Shown: in pieces, positions 1-8,624 of the stretch
How the letters are laid out: every line of letters begins with the position of its first letter
Position numbering within the stretch: position 1 is the stretch's first letter
DNA from: Flavobacteriia bacterium
GTDB taxonomy: Bacteria; Bacteroidota; Bacteroidia; Flavobacteriales; Weeksellaceae
Length of the DNA stretch: 64,000 nucleotides
NCBI GenBank assembly: GCA_015999765.1
Contig: JAECQR010000002.1
Location: 377,768-441,767, forward strand
Direction: 5' to 3'
The notes under the pieces: model-generated
What the model saw: the letters and a program-made list of their open reading frames with translations, nothing else
The model's database searches: none
Told to the model about the DNA's origin: nothing
Made by a program: the position numbers and the translations under genes

Positions 1-30
1 TTTATATTCGTAATTCTAAACACAAATCAC

Positions 31-687
31 ATGAAAACTGAAATTATTCTTTTTGACAATCATTTTCTGTATTTACAAGCGTTGTGTTGTCTGTTGGATA
101 AAAAAGGATTCGACAAAAAATACAATTATCAATATACAGTAAATCCAGATGAGTTAGAGAATTTAGTAAGTGAATTATCCGAAATTGCGGTGCTGAATAT
201 TTTAGGATTAAGTACCAACGACGCTTTCACTTTAGTTGAACAGTTAATGACTGTAAATCCTGAGCTGAAAATCATCATTCTGACACTGAATCCTGATGTG
301 AAAGTCATCAAGAAATTCTTCGATAAGGGCGTAAAGTCTGTCCTGAGCAGAGATACCGATGCCGCACTATTTATCACGGCATTAAATGAAGTAATCGCCG
401 GCAATGTTTTTATAAGCGACGAAACTAAGAATTCGCTTTATAACTTCATTTGTAATCTTGAGGATCCTAATGAAAAAAAATTCGGAGTAATAGAAGAACT
501 TACCGGGAGAGAGAAAGAAGTACTAGAGTTGATTTGCGAAGGATTACGCACCAAGGATATTGCCGATAAACTTTTTATAAGCATCCACACCGTAGAGTCG
601 CACCGCCGGAAAATTATGTCTAAACTCGATGTAAGGAATTCTTCCATGTTGGTGAAATTTGCGGTAGACAATCATTTGGTTAATTAA
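31..687 (+). CDS. LuxR/NarL-family regulator with degenerate receiver domain
   Basis: 218 aa. The C-terminal part (about residues 155-218) is a LuxR-type helix-turn-helix: LTGREKEVLELI, then TKDIADKLFIS and the recognition-helix pattern HTVESHRRKI. The N-terminal 125 residues have the size and strand pattern of a CheY-like receiver, but the usual phospho-acceptor Asp is Asn56 (AVLNILG), only one Asp (D9, in FDNH) remains of the acidic pair, and the conserved late Lys is not obvious (VKSVLSRD). Phosphorylation-independent or differently gated control is therefore inferred. No histidine kinase is adjacent; the only one in the window is about 55 kb away. The start is the only ATG compatible with a receiver N-terminus. 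A near-consensus -7 box (TATATTCG, 3-10) lies just upstream. Confidence 0.85.
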   Translation: MKTEIILFDNHFLYLQALCCLLDKKGFDKKYNYQYTVNPDELENLVSELSEIAVLNILGLSTNDAFTLVEQLMTVNPELKIIILTLNPDVKVIKKFFDKGVKSVLSRDTDAALFITALNEVIAGNVFISDETKNSLYNFICNLEDPNEKKFGVIEELTGREKEVLELICEGLRTKDIADKLFISIHTVESHRRKIMSKLDVRNSSMLVKFAVDNHLVN

Positions 688-691
688 AAAG

Positions 692-716
692 AAACCACCG
701 TAATTGGTGGTTTTTA
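692..716. terminator. Bidirectional intrinsic terminator
   Basis: Inverted repeat AAACCACC / GGTGGTTT (692-699 and 706-713) with a six-base loop and T runs on both sides. It lies between the convergent regulator gene and the small Cys-rich gene and can serve both. Confidence 0.8.
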
Positions 717-718
717 AT

Positions 719-928
719 TTATGCTGCCTTTTTTGTAGCTTTTTTCTCTGCAGAATGATCACCTTTACAGTCTTTGTGATTCTTCATGTCGCAGTTTTGT
801 GCTGTCTTTTTAGCATCCATCTTACATTCCTTGGCATCTTTTCCTGCGCAGCAGGACTTTTTAGGAGTTTCCTGGGCAAATCCCAAAGTGAAAGCACTTA
901 TCGCCAATACTGCAAAAATTTTCTTCAT
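719..928 (-). CDS. Small secreted Cys/Lys-rich protein
   Basis: 69 aa. It has a clear signal peptide (MKKIFAVLAISAFTLGFAQ, cut near residue 19). The mature part of about 50 residues is dominated by Lys and has five Cys residues (SCCAGK, KECKMD, QNCDMK, KDCKGD) plus two His. The spaced CxxD/K pattern suggests metal binding, but this is inference; no named family is recognised. The gene is monocistronic: a terminator follows it and the next gene upstream has its own leader. The signal peptide fixes the start. A near-consensus -7 sequence (TATATTCG) is readable on the minus strand about 40 bp upstream. Confidence 0.75.
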   Translation of the reverse strand: MKKIFAVLAISAFTLGFAQETPKKSCCAGKDAKECKMDAKKTAQNCDMKNHKDCKGDHSAEKKATKKAA

Positions 929-1004
929 ATTGTTGTGGTTTTTATTTGATTAGTGATACGAATATATGAATATTCTGGAATAAGGAAGTCCGAAGTTACT
1001 ATTT

Positions 1005-2147
1005 TTAACTTAAAGTTCTTTTGAGAATTTCTGCTGCTTTCAGAATTGTTTCCTCTTTTTTGGCAAAGCAGAACCGCACTCTTCCGTAATTTGTAGGTTC
1101 GTGATAAAATGCTGATACAGGAATCGTGGCCACCTGGGAATTCGTCGTCAGCCAAACTGCAAATTCTTTTTCGGTCTTTGATGATATGTTTTCATAGTTC
1201 ATAATCTGGAAATATCCGGCTTCAGCTTTTTCAGTGAATAAAAATGGCAGATCTTTAAAACAATCAATAAAATAATCTCTTTTTTGCTGCATAAACCTTC
1301 GGTTTTCTTCTACATCAAAGATTTCTAAATATTTCGCGATCGCATATTGTGCCGGCGAATTAACACTGAAACTTAAATACTGGTGAACCCGCCGGTACGC
1401 CTTAGAAAGTTCTTCTGAAGCTAATACGTAACCAACTTTCCAACCCGTGATATGAAACATCTTACCGAAGGAGAAAATACTGAAACATCTTTCCTTTAAA
1501 TCAGGGTGATGAAATGCGCTGAAAAATTCATGCTCGTCATAGGTCAGAAGGTCGTAAACTTCATCGGAAATTAGAATAATATCGGTGTTGGATATGAAAT
1601 TTGCCAGTTGATCCCAGTTTTCTTTTTTCCAGATTTTCCCGGAAGGGTTGTGAGGAGAATTGATGATGATTGCGCGGGTTTTGAGACTTATAACCTGTTT
1701 CAGTGCTTCAAAATCGATATCAAAATTATCTTTAAGCTTTACGTAAACCGGAATTCCGCCGTTAACTTCTATTGCCGGGACATAAGAATCGTAGCAGGGC
1801 TCCAGAACTATAACTTCATCGCCAAAGTTTACAATCGCTGCAAGAGCCGTGTAAATTGCATAACTGGCGCCTGGCGAAACCGTAATGTTTTCTTTCGCCA
1901 CGTCAATGGGATTCCTTCTGTTTCGGTTAAATTCCGTTAGCTGATCAATAAGCATCGGTAAGCCTGCCATTGGAGCGTACTGATTGAAATTTTTCTCCGT
2001 TCCTTCCGCCAGAAGTCTTTTCAGGCGTATATCAATCTCATAATCGGGGAAACCCTGTGATAAGTTTACCGCGTCGTATTGCTGTGCCAGAGCCGACATT
2101 TCTGAGAAAATCGTAAGGTCGCTGCCCGAATGTTTTCTTTTAATCAT
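1005..2147 (-). CDS. ybdL: PLP-dependent methionine/aromatic aminotransferase, YbdL type
   Basis: 380 aa class I/II aminotransferase. It resembles E. coli YbdL closely throughout: MSALAQQ, NLSQGFPD, NQYAPM, the NSPHNPSG substrate-contact motif, ISDEVY with the cofactor-contacting Asp and Tyr, the Schiff-base Lys in SFGKMFHITGWKVGY (about residue 229), and a C-terminal RFCFAKKEETL Arg region. YbdL-type enzymes transaminate methionine and some aromatic amino acids using 2-oxo acids. The protein is cytosolic. An in-frame TTG six bases upstream gives a slightly longer frame, but ATG at 2147 is the better start. It is divergent from the M28 peptidase gene with a short shared leader. Confidence 0.9.
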   Translation of the reverse strand: MIKRKHSGSDLTIFSEMSALAQQYDAVNLSQGFPDYEIDIRLKRLLAEGTEKNFNQYAPMAGLPMLIDQLTEFNRNRRNPIDVAKENITVSPGASYAIYTALAAIVNFGDEVIVLEPCYDSYVPAIEVNGGIPVYVKLKDNFDIDFEALKQVISLKTRAIIINSPHNPSGKIWKKENWDQLANFISNTDIILISDEVYDLLTYDEHEFFSAFHHPDLKERCFSIFSFGKMFHITGWKVGYVLASEELSKAYRRVHQYLSFSVNSPAQYAIAKYLEIFDVEENRRFMQQKRDYFIDCFKDLPFLFTEKAEAGYFQIMNYENISSKTEKEFAVWLTTNSQVATIPVSAFYHEPTNYGRVRFCFAKKEETILKAAEILKRTLS

Positions 2148-2221
2148 ACTCAAATTTATAATAATTGTTTTATAATCTGATCTGAAAAAAAATGCTATTT
2201 TTAAACTTTACAAAATTATTT

Positions 2222-3241
2222 ATGAAAAACATTCTTATTTCGCTATTTTCAGCGGTTTTATTAACCAGTTGTGCGACTGTTAACTATTCCTACGATGGCA
2301 GGGCTTTTAAAAATTCATTAGAGTCTATTACCCAGGACGATCTGAAGAAAAACCTATATGTAATTGCTTCCGACGAAATGGAGGGACGTAATACGGGTAG
2401 TGCCGGACAGAAAAAAGCCGGCGAGTACATCATTAAACAGTATCGCGAAATGGGCGTATCACATCCAACGCTGATGAGTTCTTATTATCAAAATGTTCCT
2501 GCAGACTTTCTGAATGCGAAAAGAGGCAAAGGCCTTCCTGACTCAGAAAATATTCTGGCATTTATAGAAGGAAGCGAAAAATCCAATGAGATTATTGTGA
2601 TTTCTGCTCACTACGATCATGTTGGAACGCAGAATGGAGTGGTATATAACGGCGCAGATGACGATGGAAGCGGAACCGTAGCAGTGATGGAGATTGCGGA
2701 AGCTTTTCAGAAGGCGAAAAAAGCAGGTCATGGCCCGAAACGGTCGATGCTTTTTTTACATGTAACAGGAGAAGAACACGGGTTGCTGGGTTCTGATTAC
2801 TACTCGCAAAATCCGGTTTTTCCTTTAGCGAATACAGTTTCGAATCTTAATATCGATATGATCGGAAGATGTGATCCTGAAAATTGCGGCAAAGATTATG
2901 TGTATGTCATCGGGTCGGCAATGCTGAGTTCAGAACTGAAAAAGATTAATGAAGAGGCTAATAGCAAAACGGCCAAAATGTTTCTTAACTACAAATACGA
3001 CCAGCCGAATGATCCACAAAGATTGTATTACAGATCAGATCATTATAACTTTGCAAAACACAATATTCCGGTGGCGTTTTTCTTTGACGGAATTCACGAA
3101 GATTACCACAAACCTACTGATGATGCAGACAAAATAGATTACGAAGCATTGCAGAAGCGCACCCAGCTGGTATTCGCCACGGCCTGGGAACTGGCAAACC
3201 GAAAAGACCGTATTGTGGTTGACGGTAAAAATGACCGTTAA
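2222..3241 (+). CDS. M28-family zinc aminopeptidase, lipoprotein
   Basis: 339 aa from the ATG at 2222. This start is preferred over an in-frame ATG ten codons upstream because it gives a proper lipoprotein signal (MKNILISLFSAVLLTSC, lipid Cys17). The M28 motifs are all present: AHYDHVG, NGADDDGSG with the bridging Asp, TGEEHGLLGS with the catalytic Glu pair, NIDMIGR, and the late His in DYHKPTDD. The family hydrolyses N-terminal residues of peptides using two zinc ions. Here it probably acts in the periplasm or on the outer membrane. It is transcribed alone and followed by a strong terminator. Confidence 0.9.
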   Translation: MKNILISLFSAVLLTSCATVNYSYDGRAFKNSLESITQDDLKKNLYVIASDEMEGRNTGSAGQKKAGEYIIKQYREMGVSHPTLMSSYYQNVPADFLNAKRGKGLPDSENILAFIEGSEKSNEIIVISAHYDHVGTQNGVVYNGADDDGSGTVAVMEIAEAFQKAKKAGHGPKRSMLFLHVTGEEHGLLGSDYYSQNPVFPLANTVSNLNIDMIGRCDPENCGKDYVYVIGSAMLSSELKKINEEANSKTAKMFLNYKYDQPNDPQRLYYRSDHYNFAKHNIPVAFFFDGIHEDYHKPTDDADKIDYEALQKRTQLVFATAWELANRKDRIVVDGKNDR

Positions 3242-3261
3242 AATATCATCTTAAAAAAAAT

Positions 3262-3290
3262 AATCCGTTGCTTTTGCAGCGGATTTTTGT
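3262..3290 (+). terminator. Intrinsic terminator after the M28 peptidase gene
   Basis: Stem AATCCGTTGC / GCAGCGGATT (3262-3271 and 3276-3285, one G-T pair) with a TTTT loop and a following T-rich tract. It ends just before the tRNA gene. Confidence 0.85.
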
Positions 3291-3309
3291 TTTCGTAAAT
3301 TTGGTATCC

Positions 3310-3381
3310 GGCTCCATAGTTCAACGGATAGAATAGAAGTTTCCTAAACTTTAGATCCAAGTTCGATTCTTGGTGGAGTCA
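3310..3381 (+). tRNA. tRNA-Arg (anticodon CCT)
   Basis: A full cloverleaf can be drawn. Acceptor stem GGCTCCA / TGGAGTC; D-stem GTTC / GAAT; anticodon stem GAAGT / ACTTT with loop TTCCTAA, so the anticodon CCT reads AGG; T-stem CCAAG / CTTGG with loop TTCGATT; discriminator A. The length is 72 nt and no CCA is encoded. It sits alone between two hairpins. Confidence 0.93.
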
Positions 3382-3397
3382 CATTCAGTAAATAAAA

Positions 3398-3422
3398 GAA
3401 TCCGCTCTTTAGAAGCGGATTC
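3398..3422 (+). terminator. Hairpin downstream of tRNA-Arg
   Basis: Inverted repeat GAATCCGCT / AGCGGATTC (3398-3406 and 3414-3422). The T run starts about 15 bases later, so it may be a processing or weak termination structure for the tRNA transcript. Confidence 0.5.
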
Positions 3423-3464
3423 AATAGATAAATCTCATTTTTTTTTAATTAGACAACAACAAAA

Positions 3465-3495
3465 AAGAGAAGCCGACGGTGCTTCTCTTAAATTT
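3465..3495 (+). terminator. Second intrinsic terminator downstream of tRNA-Arg
   Basis: Stem AAGAGAAGC / GCTTCTCTT (3465-3473 and 3481-3489) with a seven-base loop, followed by AAATTTTTAT. This is the best terminator candidate for the tRNA transcript. Confidence 0.7.
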
Positions 3496-3622
3496 TTATA
3501 TCAATTTAATGGTATGTCGTAGTGTGTTGAAAAAGATAATTGCTCTCATTTCAATCTAATTTCAGAGTAAATATAGCAATAATTCTGACAGGCAATATAA
3601 ACTTAATGTTAAAATTCACAGC

Positions 3623-3647
3623 TTATCCACATTTTTTTGTGGATAAC
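3623..3647. other. Inverted pair of consensus DnaA-box sequences / hairpin
   Basis: TTATCCACA at 3623-3631 and its exact reverse complement TGTGGATAA at 3639-3647, separated by a seven-T spacer. TTATCCACA matches the general DnaA-box consensus TTATNCACA. The same arms form a perfect nine-base hairpin just past the uvrA stop codon, so a role as a uvrA terminator is equally possible. The rest of 3496-3655 is AT-rich and shows nothing else. Confidence 0.5.
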
Positions 3648-3655
3648 CATCTAGT

Positions 3656-6439
3656 TTACAGCTTTTCCAGTAAAAATTTACCGGTATGCGACTCTTTATT
3701 TTTTACCAATTCTTCCGGAGTTCCTGCAAAAACGACTTCGCCGCCATATTTTCCTGCTTCCGGACCGATATCAATAATAAAGTCGGCAGATTTAATAATA
3801 TCCGGCTGATGTTCAATAACAATAACCGAATGTCCCAACTCGATTAACGCCTGCAGTGAAGTGAGCAGTTTGTTGATGTCATGAAAATGAAGTCCCGTAG
3901 AAGGTTCATCGAAAATGAACAATGTTTTTTCCGTCGTAACGCCTTTTACAAGGAACGATGCAAGTTTTACACGCTGCGCTTCGCCGCCGGAAAGAGTAGA
4001 AGAACTTTGCCCCAGCTGCAGATATCCTAAACCAACTTCCTGTAAAGGTTTGAGTTTGGTTACGATTTTTGTCTCATTGTTTTCCGTGAAAAATTCCAGC
4101 GCTTCATCTACCGTCATGTGCAGAATGTCGGAAATGTTTTTTTCGTCGAACTTAATGTCCAGGATTTCATTTTTAAAACGGCTCCCTTTACAGGTTTCAC
4201 ATTCCAGATCAATATCTGCCATAAACTGCATGGAAACGGTAATTACGCCTTCTCCCTTACAATCATCACATCTTCCGCCGTCAACATTGAAAGAGAAATG
4301 TTTGGGTTTCAGACCCTGAACTTTTGCCAATTTTTGCTTTGAAAAAAGATCGCGTATATCGTCGTAAGCTTTCAGATAAGTTACCGGATTTGAGCGTGAG
4401 GATTTACCGATTGGGTTTTGATCAATCAGTTCAATATTTTTAATGAGTTTTTTTGGAAAGTCCACCGAATCGTAATCTCCTTTTTTGCCGCCCATCCCAA
4501 GCTGGATCTGAATTTCGTTAGTAAGGATTTCTTTCATTAAAGTAGATTTCCCGGAACCTGAAACTCCAGAAATCACCACGAGATTTTCCAGCGGAATATC
4601 AACATCAATATTTTTCAGATTGTTTTGTCTGGCGCCTTTAATCTGGATAAATTCTTTAGCCTTTCTGCGTTTTTCCGGAACTTTAATTTCCAGTTTTCCG
4701 GTAAGATATTTAGCTGTAAGCGAGTCAGAGTTTTTCAGTTCTTTAAAATCACCTGCAAAAACCAGTTCACCGCCAAGATATCCTGCTTCCGGACCAATGT
4801 CGACGATGTAATCTGCAGCTCTCATCACATCTTCATCGTGTTCCACAACAATTACGGTATTTCCCAGATCGCGAAGGTTTTTCAGAACTTCGATAAGATT
4901 TTCAGTGTCGCGGGAATGCAGACCAATCGAAGGTTCATCAAGAATATAAATGGAGCCAACGAGCGAACTTCCCAGGCTGGTCGCCAGATTAATCCTTTGG
5001 CTTTCACCACCAGAAAGCGTGTTTGAAGTTCTGTTGAGCGTTAAATAACCCAATCCAACTTTTTCAAGAAATTCAAGTCTTGTCGTGATTTCATATAAAA
5101 GTCTTTTGGCAATTTCTGCATCGTGTTTGTTGAGGTTTAAAGATTTTATAAGTGGCAAAAGTTCGTCAAGAGGCATGTAGATCATCGATTGGATATTATG
5201 TCCGTCGATTTTTACCCATTTCGTCTCTTCACGCAAGCGCAAACCTTCACAGGTCGGACAAAGTGTTTTTCCGCGGAATCTCGAAAGCATTACGCGGTAC
5301 TGAATTTTGTAGAGATTTTCTTCCAGCATTTTGAAGAAACTGTTAATGGAAGGGAAACTTCGGCTGCCGTCGCCTTTCCATAAATAATTTTTCTGCTCCT
5401 TGGTAAGCTGATAATAGGGTTTATGAACCGGAAAATCTTTGGATTTTTTAATGAAATCTTTTTTCCACTCGCTCATACTTTCGCCCTTCCAGCTTGCTAC
5501 AGCGTCTTCAAAAAGGGAAAGATTTTTATTCGGAATCACTAAATCCTCATCGATACCGATTACTTTTCCGTAACCTTCGCATTCCGGGCAAGCGCCGTAA
5601 GGATTATTAAAGCTGAAAAAGTGTACATTCGGCTCCATGAATTCGATACCGTCGAGTTCAAATTTATTTGAAAATTCTGTAACCTTTCCGGTTTCAATAT
5701 TTTTAAGCGAGCAGTAACCGTGGCCTTCGTAAAACGCCATCTGTATTGAGTCTGCGAGCCTTTGCAGGAAACTTTCGTCCTCTTCATAACTGAAGCGGTC
5801 AATCACCAGGAAGATTTCCATGTCTTTTTCCGGCGTAAATCCGAAACTTTCGAGATCTTCTATTCCGGCAACATTTCCGTTGATTTCAAGTCGGGTAAAA
5901 CCGGAAACTTTCAGTGTTTTGATGAGTTCCGAAAACTGAGAAATTTCAAATGTGAGCGGACTTCTTAAAAGAAAAATCTGATTTTCAGATTTTTTAATGA
6001 AATCGATTACATCGGTTACCGAATCTTTTTTTACTTCATCACCGGAAACGGGTGAAAACGTACGGCCAACTCTGGCAAAAAGAAGTTTTAGATAATCGTA
6101 AACTTCCGTCGACGTTCCAACGGTAGAACGCGGATTCGAAGAAATAACTTTCTGCTGAATTGCGATGGATGGAGCAAGACCTTTGATGTCATCGACTTTT
6201 GGTTTCTCCAGCTTGCCTAAAAACTGCCTTGCATATGAACTTAAACTTTCTACGTAGCGGCGCTGACCTTCTGCATAAATCGTGTCGAACGCAAGTGACG
6301 ATTTTCCGCTTCCGGAAACTCCTGTAATTACAATGAGTTTGTTCTTAGGCAGCAGAACATCAATATGTTTCAGGTTATTCAGATGGGCGTTTTTTACGAA
6401 AATCTGTTTTTTTATATCAATATCTGTAGTTGTGGTCAT
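3656..6439 (-). CDS. uvrA: Excinuclease ABC subunit A (UvrA)
   Basis: 927 aa, close to the usual length of about 940. It is the damage-recognition ATPase of nucleotide excision repair, which loads UvrB. The N-terminal Walker A is GVSGSGKSS (residues 40-48). The three zinc-site signatures are present (ACPECEGYG; CPTCEG; CDDCKGEG with CETCKG). There is a second Walker A (GVSGSGKST) in the C-terminal half, and both ABC signatures (LSGGESQR and LSGGEAQR), each followed by a Walker B with DEPS. The gene stands alone on the minus strand with a TAnnTTTG box 19 bp upstream of the start. Confidence 0.97.
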   Translation of the reverse strand: MTTTTDIDIKKQIFVKNAHLNNLKHIDVLLPKNKLIVITGVSGSGKSSLAFDTIYAEGQRRYVESLSSYARQFLGKLEKPKVDDIKGLAPSIAIQQKVISSNPRSTVGTSTEVYDYLKLLFARVGRTFSPVSGDEVKKDSVTDVIDFIKKSENQIFLLRSPLTFEISQFSELIKTLKVSGFTRLEINGNVAGIEDLESFGFTPEKDMEIFLVIDRFSYEEDESFLQRLADSIQMAFYEGHGYCSLKNIETGKVTEFSNKFELDGIEFMEPNVHFFSFNNPYGACPECEGYGKVIGIDEDLVIPNKNLSLFEDAVASWKGESMSEWKKDFIKKSKDFPVHKPYYQLTKEQKNYLWKGDGSRSFPSINSFFKMLEENLYKIQYRVMLSRFRGKTLCPTCEGLRLREETKWVKIDGHNIQSMIYMPLDELLPLIKSLNLNKHDAEIAKRLLYEITTRLEFLEKVGLGYLTLNRTSNTLSGGESQRINLATSLGSSLVGSIYILDEPSIGLHSRDTENLIEVLKNLRDLGNTVIVVEHDEDVMRAADYIVDIGPEAGYLGGELVFAGDFKELKNSDSLTAKYLTGKLEIKVPEKRRKAKEFIQIKGARQNNLKNIDVDIPLENLVVISGVSGSGKSTLMKEILTNEIQIQLGMGGKKGDYDSVDFPKKLIKNIELIDQNPIGKSSRSNPVTYLKAYDDIRDLFSKQKLAKVQGLKPKHFSFNVDGGRCDDCKGEGVITVSMQFMADIDLECETCKGSRFKNEILDIKFDEKNISDILHMTVDEALEFFTENNETKIVTKLKPLQEVGLGYLQLGQSSSTLSGGEAQRVKLASFLVKGVTTEKTLFIFDEPSTGLHFHDINKLLTSLQALIELGHSVIVIEHQPDIIKSADFIIDIGPEAGKYGGEVVFAGTPEELVKNKESHTGKFLLEKL

Positions 6440-6457
6440 GACTAAAATTAAAGCTTA

Positions 6458-6465
6458 CAAAATTA
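6458..6465 (-). promoter_or_regulatory. -7 box of the uvrA promoter
   Basis: TAATTTTG on the minus strand, matching the Bacteroidota TAnnTTTG consensus, 19 bp before the uvrA ATG. No convincing TTG -33 element is seen at the usual spacing. Confidence 0.5.
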
Positions 6466-6634
6466 CGGATTTTTAAGCGAAAAAGGTTGCATTCAATTAT
6501 TGTTTTAGCGGACTGATATTTTTAAAGATTCAAACTTATATTTCGCGTAAAATGCATTAATTTTTTTTTTGTACCCCTTTTGTTAAGCTAATATTTATCA
6601 TGAAAAATAGCGTTTATTTTGAAGAGTTGTGATT

Positions 6635-6642
6635 TATATTTG
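6635..6642 (+). promoter_or_regulatory. -7 box of the TonB-receptor promoter
   Basis: TATATTTG matches TAnnTTTG. It predicts a leader of about 90 nt that begins with a small hairpin (CCGC / GCGG, 6643-6656). No cobalamin or other riboswitch could be recognised in this leader. Confidence 0.5.
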
Positions 6643-6734
6643 CCGCTTGTTTGCGGAAAACAATCATTAATACTGCGATTCTTGTTTTACAGCCATTATC
6701 GTTTTCATTATAAATATCAAATAATTTAATAAAA

Positions 6735-8543
6735 TTGAAAAAAATAGTTTTAAGTATTTTGATGGTTGGTAATATGCTGCAACTTGCTGCCCAGTCAAAG
6801 GAACGTGAAATTGAGGAAGTAACCATTCAGGGCAAATTCCTGAATCTTCCCGTGCAAAAGGTAAGTGAAAACGTAACAGTGATCAGCCGCGCACAGATCG
6901 AGAATGCACCGGCAAAAAGTATTGAGGAAGTTCTGGCGCAGTATTCAGGCTTCGATATCCGCCGTCGAGGCGGCAATGGGGTTCAGGCAGATATTTCTCT
7001 GCGTGGAAGCAGTTTTGAGCAGGTTCTAATGTTGGTGAACGGTATCCGGATGAGTGATTCTCAAACCGGACATAATTCGATGAATCTGCCTTTCGATCTG
7101 GCTTCAGTTGAAAGAATTGAGGTTATTAAAGGCCCATCAGCAAGAAGTTTTGGGCAAAATGCCTACGCCGGTGTTGTTAACATCATTACAAAGGCAAGCG
7201 ACGAGGAAAAAGTAATCTTTTCCGTTAGTGGCGGAGATTTTGGAAGTTATTCTTTAGGTTTGGGGGCAAGTTTTGGGAGCGAGGAAGTTTCTAATTTTAT
7301 TCAATTGAATACTTCGTCATCAGAAGGTTACCGTTACAACACCGATTATAAAATCAATAATATTTATTTTCAGAACGAAATTGCGCTTCAAAACGGAAAA
7401 CTGAATTTTCAGGCCGGTATTCAGGAAAAGAAATTCGGTGCCAATGGTTTTTATGCTTCGCCAAGTGCAGCCGATCAGTATGAAGAAACTCAGGCATCGA
7501 TTGTAAGTGTAGGGCTTGATCAAAATTTCAGCAGTTTTAAATTAAAATCAAATATCTACTGGAGAAGAGGGCAGGATATGTACGAATACATCCGAAACAA
7601 GCCTGAAATTTACCGAAATATGCACATTGGAAATAATATTGGGTTTGAGACGAACGGAACTTATCATTCCGGCCTTGGAACTACAGGTTTGGGTGTAGAG
7701 TTGAGAAAAGAATTTCTTGCGAGTAACAATTTAGGACATCGCGAGCGTTTCATTACTCAGTTTTTCATGGAGCACCATTTTTCTTTCCTCCAGAATAAAC
7801 TTAATATTTCGCCGGGAATTTCGTGGGCAAATTATGCAGAAGAAGGAAACTTTTTTTACCCTGGCGTGGATGTGGGATTTGATCTTACAGAAAACCATAA
7901 ATTCTATGGAAATATTGCTAAAGTAAACAGGATTCCAACATTTACCGATCTCTATTATGTGAGCAAAACTGAAACAGGAAATCCCAATCTGAAACCAGAA
8001 CATGCACTTGCTGCGGAATTGGGTTACCGTTATCAGAAAAATAATTTTGCAGGAAAAATAAGCGGGTTTGTGAGGGATTCGGATAATTCGATTGACTGGG
8101 TAAAGCAAAATGCCAATGATATTTGGAAAGCAGAAAATATCGGAAGGATTAATACAAAAGGTGTTGAAGTGGAGTTGAGCCAGCATTTTGATTCTATTGT
8201 AAAATCATATTCTGTTGGTTACACTTTTTTGAATAGTAAAAACAGCCAGCCCGAAAATCTTATGTCCAGATACGTGATGGAAAATCTTAAACATCAGTTT
8301 GTAGCGAAGATGGAAAACAGGTTCTTCAGGAATTTTACCAATCAGATTATCTACCGCTATAACGAGCGGGTTAACAAAGGCAGTTACCAAACACTGGATG
8401 AAAAACTCAGTTATGATTTCAGTAATCTGAATTTATACATTCTCATCAACAATATTACCAATACAGATTATACCGAAACATTCGGAATTCCGATGCCGAA
8501 ACGCTGGTTCCATGTTGGTTTTTCCTACAAAGTAGGACTTTAA
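6735..8543 (+). CDS. TonB-dependent outer-membrane receptor
   Basis: 602 aa. A signal peptide (MKKIVLSILMVGNMLQLAAQ) is followed by a short TonB-interaction segment, a plug domain (about residues 40-155: VSENVTVISRAQIENAP, DISLRGSSFEQVLMLVNG, VERIEVIKGPSARSFG, GVVNIITK), and a beta-barrel with the family C-terminal block (NITNTDYTETFGIPMPKRWF). It lacks the CarboxypepD_reg domain of SusC-type proteins, so it resembles small-ligand (siderophore or cobalamin) receptors; the ligand cannot be told. The start is TTG at 6735: it supplies the KK n-region of the signal peptide, whereas the next ATG would truncate it. Confidence 0.9.
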   Translation: MKKIVLSILMVGNMLQLAAQSKEREIEEVTIQGKFLNLPVQKVSENVTVISRAQIENAPAKSIEEVLAQYSGFDIRRRGGNGVQADISLRGSSFEQVLMLVNGIRMSDSQTGHNSMNLPFDLASVERIEVIKGPSARSFGQNAYAGVVNIITKASDEEKVIFSVSGGDFGSYSLGLGASFGSEEVSNFIQLNTSSSEGYRYNTDYKINNIYFQNEIALQNGKLNFQAGIQEKKFGANGFYASPSAADQYEETQASIVSVGLDQNFSSFKLKSNIYWRRGQDMYEYIRNKPEIYRNMHIGNNIGFETNGTYHSGLGTTGLGVELRKEFLASNNLGHRERFITQFFMEHHFSFLQNKLNISPGISWANYAEEGNFFYPGVDVGFDLTENHKFYGNIAKVNRIPTFTDLYYVSKTETGNPNLKPEHALAAELGYRYQKNNFAGKISGFVRDSDNSIDWVKQNANDIWKAENIGRINTKGVEVELSQHFDSIVKSYSVGYTFLNSKNSQPENLMSRYVMENLKHQFVAKMENRFFRNFTNQIIYRYNERVNKGSYQTLDEKLSYDFSNLNLYILINNITNTDYTETFGIPMPKRWFHVGFSYKVGL

Positions 8544-8624
8544 AAAAAGCGTGCTTCTTCATTGAAAGTATTGTATTCTTTGCATTAAGTTTTCTAAATC
8601 GTCAAAAAATATTAATTTCGCAAA

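Noticed and set aside
2148-2160. TAAATTTG box directly before the ybdL ATG as its promoter
   Set aside because: It ends 3 bp before the ATG, so transcription would start inside the gene; the N-terminus is needed by homology, so it is probably chance.
6440-6734. Cobalamin or other riboswitch ahead of the TonB receptor
   Set aside because: No conserved riboswitch core could be recognised; only a promoter box and a short hairpin are visible.
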